From the NCBI GenBank assembly GCA_003116995.1, contig BDSL01000025.1, positions 744,001 through 808,000 of the forward strand: a stretch of DNA of 64,000 nucleotides, given 5' to 3'. Shown one piece after another: positions 58,824-64,000 of the stretch (position 1 is the first letter of the stretch; every line of letters begins with the position of its first letter). The notes beneath the pieces are model-generated. The model made no database searches and was not told the origin of the DNA. It was given only the letters and a program-made list of their open reading frames with translations. Made by a program: the position numbers and the translations under genes. Origin of the DNA: Yamagishiella unicocca (Eukaryota; Chlorophyta; Chlorophyceae; Chlamydomonadales; Volvocaceae).

Positions 58824-58907
58824 AAACGCGCGTTCGGCAATCGGGGTTACTGGCGCTTTGCCGTATGTCGATCTTGTGGGCAACCTTCCCTTCTTGCGTC
58901 TCTTTCG

Positions 58908-59920
58908 GTGTCAGGCAATGCGCCCGATGGCTCTACCGTACGGTCTGGGGCCCACTGTAACAGTTGCTACTGCTGCATGGACACATGATGTCAGAGCTAT
59001 CAACTGTGATGGAATCGTAAGCTTGAGGCTGTTACAAGGACCCAAAGTTCTTTTTCCCCTGTCCATTTTTGGATTGGTTTTGGCCACTGTGTTCATTAGT
59101 TGTTGTTGTAACGGTTTAGTATGCACGGCATTAGTCTGGCGTGCAGTAACTATTACAGTGAATTCCAGACCAAAAGGCAGGGCATGCCTGTACCAACCAG
59201 ACTTGCGCCCGAGTCACCCCTGCACCAAGCCGGGCCGGGCCTCTAGTTGGTCAATCACAAATTGGGCCACCGGGCAGAACCAGAAGTGTAAACCTGTAAA
59301 AAGCTATATATATGGTTGCGTGTATCCTGGCCATTCCGCGTCCCGAACTGTTCACTTTTCACTTGTACAACCGAGGCAGTACAAGGCTGGGTGATCGCGT
59401 CACGAGCAACAGGACTCTGGCGCCCCCCGCCCTCCGGGGTGATTGCGCCAGCACGCCAGGATGCTGGCGCCCCCCGTATTCCCGCCTTCGTGTCATTTCC
59501 CGCAGGACTGGAGCTGCAGCCCCATGCGGGCGGTAGGCCCCCTAGGTCCCCATGGGGGCGGCTCCCCACGGATTACAGTCAGCGGAGCTTCTTTCGGATG
59601 CTTGTGATGCGGTGGTTACGAGAAGAGCCGTTGCTGCCGTTGCTGACGGCGGCAACTCGGTCCCGACCGCAGCGGCATTAATGAGCAGGCACGACGTTCG
59701 GCAATGGCTCAATGGCCTGCAGCTGAGGTGGCCCATCTCGAATGGAAGGTTGTTAACATAGTCGGCTCCGAGCCCGGAGATAGGAGGAGGAGTCAAACCT
59801 GGACACGGACAATGCACCACGCTTCAAGAAACAGCTACCATAAGACGGTTGTGGTCGGGGCCCACTGTAATAGTTACTGCTGCCAGTAAAGATAGAACCA
59901 TCGGGCGCATCACCTGACAC
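58908..59920. mobile_element. 1.0-kb terminal-inverted-repeat element, non-autonomous
   Basis: The left end GTGTCAGGCAATGCGCCCGA and the reverse complement of the right end (59892-59920) agree at 25 of 29 positions. A subterminal CCCACTGTAAYAGTT motif appears near 58950 and 59868, and inverted near 59145-59160. No transposase ORF is recognised and no clear target duplication was seen. A related end lies at 3526-3586. The superfamily is not assigned. Confidence 0.65.
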
Positions 59921-61883
59921 TATGCATCCATAATCTCGCGATGTCCAGCACAGCAACGGAAAGGAAGCCACGAGGCGACAGCGCCATTGCAATAGCAGCA
60001 AGCCCAGGGTGCCCAGGGACGCCAAGGCGAGCCGGAATCTCTGCAATGCCGCGCAAGGACACACCGTTTTTAATGCGAGCGCGCTCGCGCTAGCCAGCAC
60101 CCTTCGCACAAGTCGATATCTTGACCATCCTGGTCGATACCTGGCGTTCCGCGCCGCTTCTTCGTCAACGCACGGACTCATGACTTGGATGTGTCAATCA
60201 CAGGTAGGACATGCAGCAGGTTGCAGCCAAGGAAGCAAGCAAACCAGGACGCGCTTCCTTGCCGTTCCTTGCGCTAATAATAATGATGCCAGCAGGAGAG
60301 CATGTAAAAAACGCGAAACGGGGCGGAATGAGGCAAGGTAGTCCAAATATCACTCAGCCGCCACAGACGGCATCAACGCCTAAGCAGTGTTGTAGGCACC
60401 TACCGCCGCCGCCATGCAGCCGATGCTCGCCCCATCCCCACTCCTCGGAACATGTACCCAGCCACCAGACACACCAACCCATAAACCCATACTAATCACC
60501 AACGGCGATCGCCCGAAACATAACGGGCCTCGAAAACATAGCCAGAGGGCCTCGAAAACATAGCACTGGCCACACTGGCCTTCAACGGCGGACGCGCGCT
60601 AAAACCCTTCCAAGGAATTCAACCACGCGACGCAACGCCAGCACGGAGCCAGGCAGCGTGTACGACACCGCAAGTCCCTCGGGAAGAACCAGCGCGTACG
60701 ACACCACAAGTCCCTCGGGAAGAACCAGCGCGTACGACACCCTCACGTGTGTTTTGCGCTGCGGCGCAACAAACGATGGAGGGCGCGCCAATCGCGCGCG
60801 TGATCACATGATGCTTGTACGGGTCGTACATTCAGGGCCCCCGACAATGCGACGCATGCGTTCCTGCGGCCTGGGGACTTCCCCCCCGCAAACACAGCGG
60901 GCGCCAGCAATGACGTAGCTGCCCGCCAATTCGCGCCCCTCCCGACATTCCCCGAAGTGGAATGTATTTTCGTCTGCCGCCCCTTCAGCGGCCCGGGGCC
61001 AAACCCTAAAACACGCCCCCCCCCCTTGCGTGCTCTTCCACCCCCCGTGGGGCATCTCCCCTCGGCCGCCCTCCCGTCCTACTCGAGTCCAGACGTTATT
61101 GGATTCTATGTCCCGCTCGCCGCCGCCGCGGAATATCGAGGTCAAGCGCCAACAGAAGTCAACCGAAACGGCAACCGCTCCACTGCTCTCCACCCCATCG
61201 TGAGGGCGGGTTCCTGACCGTCCCCCCGCCCCATATCGTACGACAAAGGCGTGTGCCGTACAATATAGTCCGACCAGCTTGCTTCCCCGCCCCAGTGGAC
61301 GCGCCACCGCAGCAAAGCGGGCGGCGGCTTACCGCCGCGGCCGCGGCCGCCACCACCACCGACGGCAACTTATCCCAGCAGCCAGTATGCTCCTCTCAAA
61401 AACCATAAAACCTGCCAACCCCAACCCAACGCCATGCCCATGCCAAACACTCTGAAGTTTTTATGGCTCGATACTCTTGCGCCTGCTGCAGCGCTCGCGT
61501 CGTACACCTGTCACCAGCCTCTCTGCATTCCCTCCGACGCTACTTCTCGCGACGTCGAAACACACACGGCTTAGCGGTAAATGCGGCTAAGCCGTAAATT
61601 AACCCACTCCTTGCTCTCTCTCTCACTCTCAGCCCCGTGACACCCCTCCCATGCTCTTGCGCTATGCCCCATATGGCCAAGACGCTCGTGTCTACGCTAA
61701 CCCCCCCCCCCAGCCACACGTGGTCACGGACTCCCCCAGCCCCCCCTCCGCCGCTAGCCGCCAGATGACTACGGCCCCGAAGTGGCCATGTTGCCGGCGG
61801 CGGCGGCGGCGGCGGCGGGACGGGTGAGGCTCGGCCGCCGGCGTGCGGAAGGAGCGTTTAGGGTTTCTCAGTATTACAATCCT
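59921..61883. other. spacer between the TIR element and kinase D
   Basis: No convincing gene. A 39-bp unit containing CAAGTCCCTCGGGAAGAACC is tandemly repeated twice at about 60650-60745. Small ORFs here are not supported by motifs or splice context. Confidence 0.45.
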
Positions 61884-64000
61884 TCAAGAGCTGCGCGACA
61901 CGGCCGGGCCCGTCTCCTGCCGTGGTGGGTAAGTTTCCCGCTGTGGCGCGATCCCTGCCCCCACAGCGCTCAGCTGCTCGCGACCGGAAACAGCTACACC
62001 CGCCGCCGCCGCCGCCGCCGCCGACACCACCGCCGCCGCCGCCGCCGCCAGCTCCGCCTCCGCTGTCGATGTCGGCATCTCGCTGAAGCAGCAGCTGTAG
62101 CTGACCAGGGCGCGGTCGGGGGCGTGCTCACGCTCATGGTCGATCAGGGGCCGAAACTGGGTGTCCCTGTACGGCAGCTCCGAATCCAACGGTCTCTGTA
62201 CGGCGGCGGGGTTGGCACCTGGGGAGCCCCCGGCATCCACCTCCTGCGGACAGGCGCGCGAGGGCGCACATAGCGCGGTGCTTGTTGTTGTTGTGGTTGT
62301 TGTGGTTATTGTGGTTGTTGTTGTGGTTCTGGTTGTTGTGGTTGTTGTTGTGGTTGTTGTGGTTGTTGTTGTGGTTCTGGTTGTTGTGGTTGTTGTGGTT
62401 GTTGTTGTGCTGTGGTGCGGTAGCTGCGGCTGGAGTAGGACGCTCGATGCTCGTTGTCGATGGCGAACTGAAGGAGCGACGAGCGGGCCAGCAGCGGCGC
62501 CGGAGACGCAGCGTAAAGCTGCGTAGCCAATGACCGTGCTTGCCAATGCTTGCCAATGCTTGCCAATGCTTGCCAATGCTTGCCAATGCTTGCCAACGGC
62601 CCAGCGGTTCACCAATCCCTCCTTCCCTCCCTCCCTCCCTCCGCCCGCCCGCCCGCCCGCCCGCACGAGTGTACCAGACGTTTCTAACCGTTTTCGTTTT
62701 TCAGTGCCGACCCACGGGTCTCCTCTCATACCCTCTGCCCGCACCGGCCCCAGGGGCCCCCACCTGCTGCACTTTCAACAGCTCCTTGACCGCCTCCGCA
62801 GCCGCAGGCCGCCGCAGAGGGTCGTGGTCCCAGCACTGCCGGATGAGCGTGGCCTGGTCCAGGGAGGGAGCGAGGGAGAGGGTCCAGGGAGGGAGCGAGA
62901 GCGTCCAGGGAGGGAGAGGGTACAGGGAGGGAGAGGGAGGGGAGAGGGACGAGGGTCAAGGCCAAGGGCCTCACGAAACGAAGCAATGGTCCAAAAACCC
63001 AAAACTAAACCCTCGTCAAGACTAACCCCTAGCTGCCTCCCCTACCCCTCACGGTTCCACGCGGATGGGTACCCGCTTCCTGGGGCCGCGATGACACCTA
63101 AAAACGGGTTTCCTAGCTCTTAACCCCTCCCTGGACCCATCTTCTTACCAGCCTGGTCGGGCAGCGCCCTTCCAGCTGCTGCAGGGAGGGCCGCAGCCGC
63201 TTGTCGACGACGCTGCAGGGAGGGACCAAGAAGGCGAGGGGGGGAGGGGGCGGCGTTAGCGGCACGGTTGACGATACGGTTGCGGGTTTGTGAGGCGTCG
63301 AGGGTGGGTGGATGGCACGAAGGAGCTGAACAACGGTAACTGGACGAGCGCCGCCTGCCGTATGCACCGTACGCCGCCAATCCCACACACCCCGGTTCGA
63401 GCCCGCCGCTTACCTCTTGGCGACCGAGATGGGCTCTCTCCGCTTCCACGGCCGCTGCCCCGCCAGCATCTCCCACAGCAGCACTCCCAGCGAGAAGATG
63501 TCCTGAGGGAGCGGTGACGGGGCCGCAGATCACACACGGGCAGATTGGACGAACAGTTCTAATCGGTAATCTGTTCCCCATCATTTTGCACATGGTATAC
63601 GACGCGCTGCGGCAGAGGGTGGCGATGGGAGGTCGTACGGTTCCCCCCCTCCTGCGCTGGGCTTCTCGCCAACCATCCTGTCCCGTCACGTAAAACGGTT
63701 TTTACACACACACACAAAAACACATCGCGCTCAGTCTCGTTCGCGGCTCAGCTCAGCATATTTAAAACACACACACACGAGCGCTGCGCGGCCGCCGGCT
63801 ACATAATTTGACTTCTGGCTTCTCGTGGACCCAGTCTGGGTTTCTTTCGGTAACTATTGGCGCCCCGCACTGACTCCGGATTCCTTGGTCTCCTCGCGCT
63901 ACGTATACTTCGCGGCTCAGCTCAGCATTTATAAAACACACACTAAACAACTCTTCCGTAGAAGCGGCGCGTTCACGTGTGTCCCTGCCTTTCCATCTGC
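61884..64000 (-). CDS. 3' part of receptor-like TKL kinase D (partial, minus strand)
   Basis: Three minus-strand exons with consistent phases encode the end of a kinase domain: 63502-63414 ([20 protein letters not shown]), 63212-63149 ([18 protein letters not shown]) and 62853-62764 ([20 protein letters not shown]). These are subdomains IX to XI and match kinases B and C ([40 protein letters not shown]). The upstream exons should lie beyond 64000, or in 63503-64000 where I saw none. Downstream, a minus-strand frame ending at 61884 contains [20 protein letters not shown] and [12 protein letters not shown], then an Ala run. It may be the C-terminal exon but is not certain. The gene faces ATG101 and the kinase array. 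Confidence 0.65.
62281..62410. repeat. GTT/GTG microsatellite
   Basis: TTGTTGTGG-type units with a few CTGG interruptions, within the kinase D region and probably intronic. Confidence 0.92.
62530..62600. repeat. 10-bp TTGCCAATGC repeat
   Basis: About seven perfect copies in the presumed intron between the last certain kinase D exon and the possible C-terminal exon. Confidence 0.92.
63735..63945. repeat. direct repeat CGCGGCTCAGCTCAGCAT
   Basis: CGCGGCTCAGCTCAGCAT followed by TTAAAACACACAC or TTATAAAACACACAC occurs at about 63742-63775 and 63910-63942, 168 bp apart. It is a local duplication in non-coding sequence. Confidence 0.85.

Noticed and set aside
58439..58883. Cys/Val-rich repeat ORFs resembling a repetitive surface protein
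   Set aside because: They arise from the 18-bp microsatellite and have no start, splice or domain context.
63830..63900. Possible retroelement primer-binding site (TTGGCGCCCCGCACTG)
   Set aside because: No LTR, coding region or matching second end is visible within the window; similarity to a TGGCGCC site is too short to use.

Overview
The window looks like nuclear DNA of a volvocine or chlamydomonadalean green alga. The signs are a GC-rich genome, intron-dense genes with GT-AG introns and very short exons, TGTAA (algal poly(A) signal) near gene ends, abundant GCN/CAG/CCA repeats and minisatellites, several kinds of mobile element, and TKL receptor-like kinases of the type expanded in Chlamydomonas relatives. 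No rRNA, tRNA, CRISPR or prokaryotic operon was seen. All exon models were made by eye from reading frame, splice sites and family motifs, so they are predictions.

Layout. (1) 1-660: last exon of a receptor-like kinase, 'A', on the + strand; its stop codon lies in the first unit of a 40-bp minisatellite (621-1644). (2) 660-6214: mostly non-genic, with a GCN tract, a possible transposon end and low-confidence ORFs. (3) 6215-16064: kinase 'B' (+). (4) 16065-21553: spacer, then a damaged copy of the 3' end of a BRCA1-like gene (minus) and a tyrosine-recombinase pseudogene fragment. (5) 21559-27922: an intact chromodomain Ty3/gypsy retrotransposon with identical 316-bp LTRs and a 5-bp target duplication. 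(6) 28570-36622: kinase 'C' (+). (7) 36623-43544: spacer homologous to the one after B, but with about 4.2 kb of extra mobile and satellite DNA. (8) 43545-54111: BRCA1-like RING/BRCT gene (minus). (9) 54562-58144: complete ATG101 autophagy gene (+), divergent from the BRCA1-like gene across about 450 bp. (10) 58145-61883: microsatellites and a 1-kb terminal-inverted-repeat element. (11) 61884-64000: 3' part of another kinase, 'D' (minus), running off the window.

The main theme is a kinase cluster built by tandem and segmental duplication. The B-to-C repeat unit contains a kinase, its downstream spacer and the tail of the convergent BRCA1-like gene. The kinases have a signal peptide, a Cys-containing ectodomain, one transmembrane helix and a TKL kinase domain, so they are probably plasma-membrane receptors. 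The BRCA1-like protein is probably nuclear (homologous-recombination repair), and ATG101 belongs to the ATG1/ATG13 autophagy-initiation complex. The most unusual items are a duplicated DFG exon in kinase B, the minisatellite that contributes the C terminus of kinase A, the gag-UAG-pol arrangement, and a RanBP2-type zinc finger in the BRCA1-like protein.
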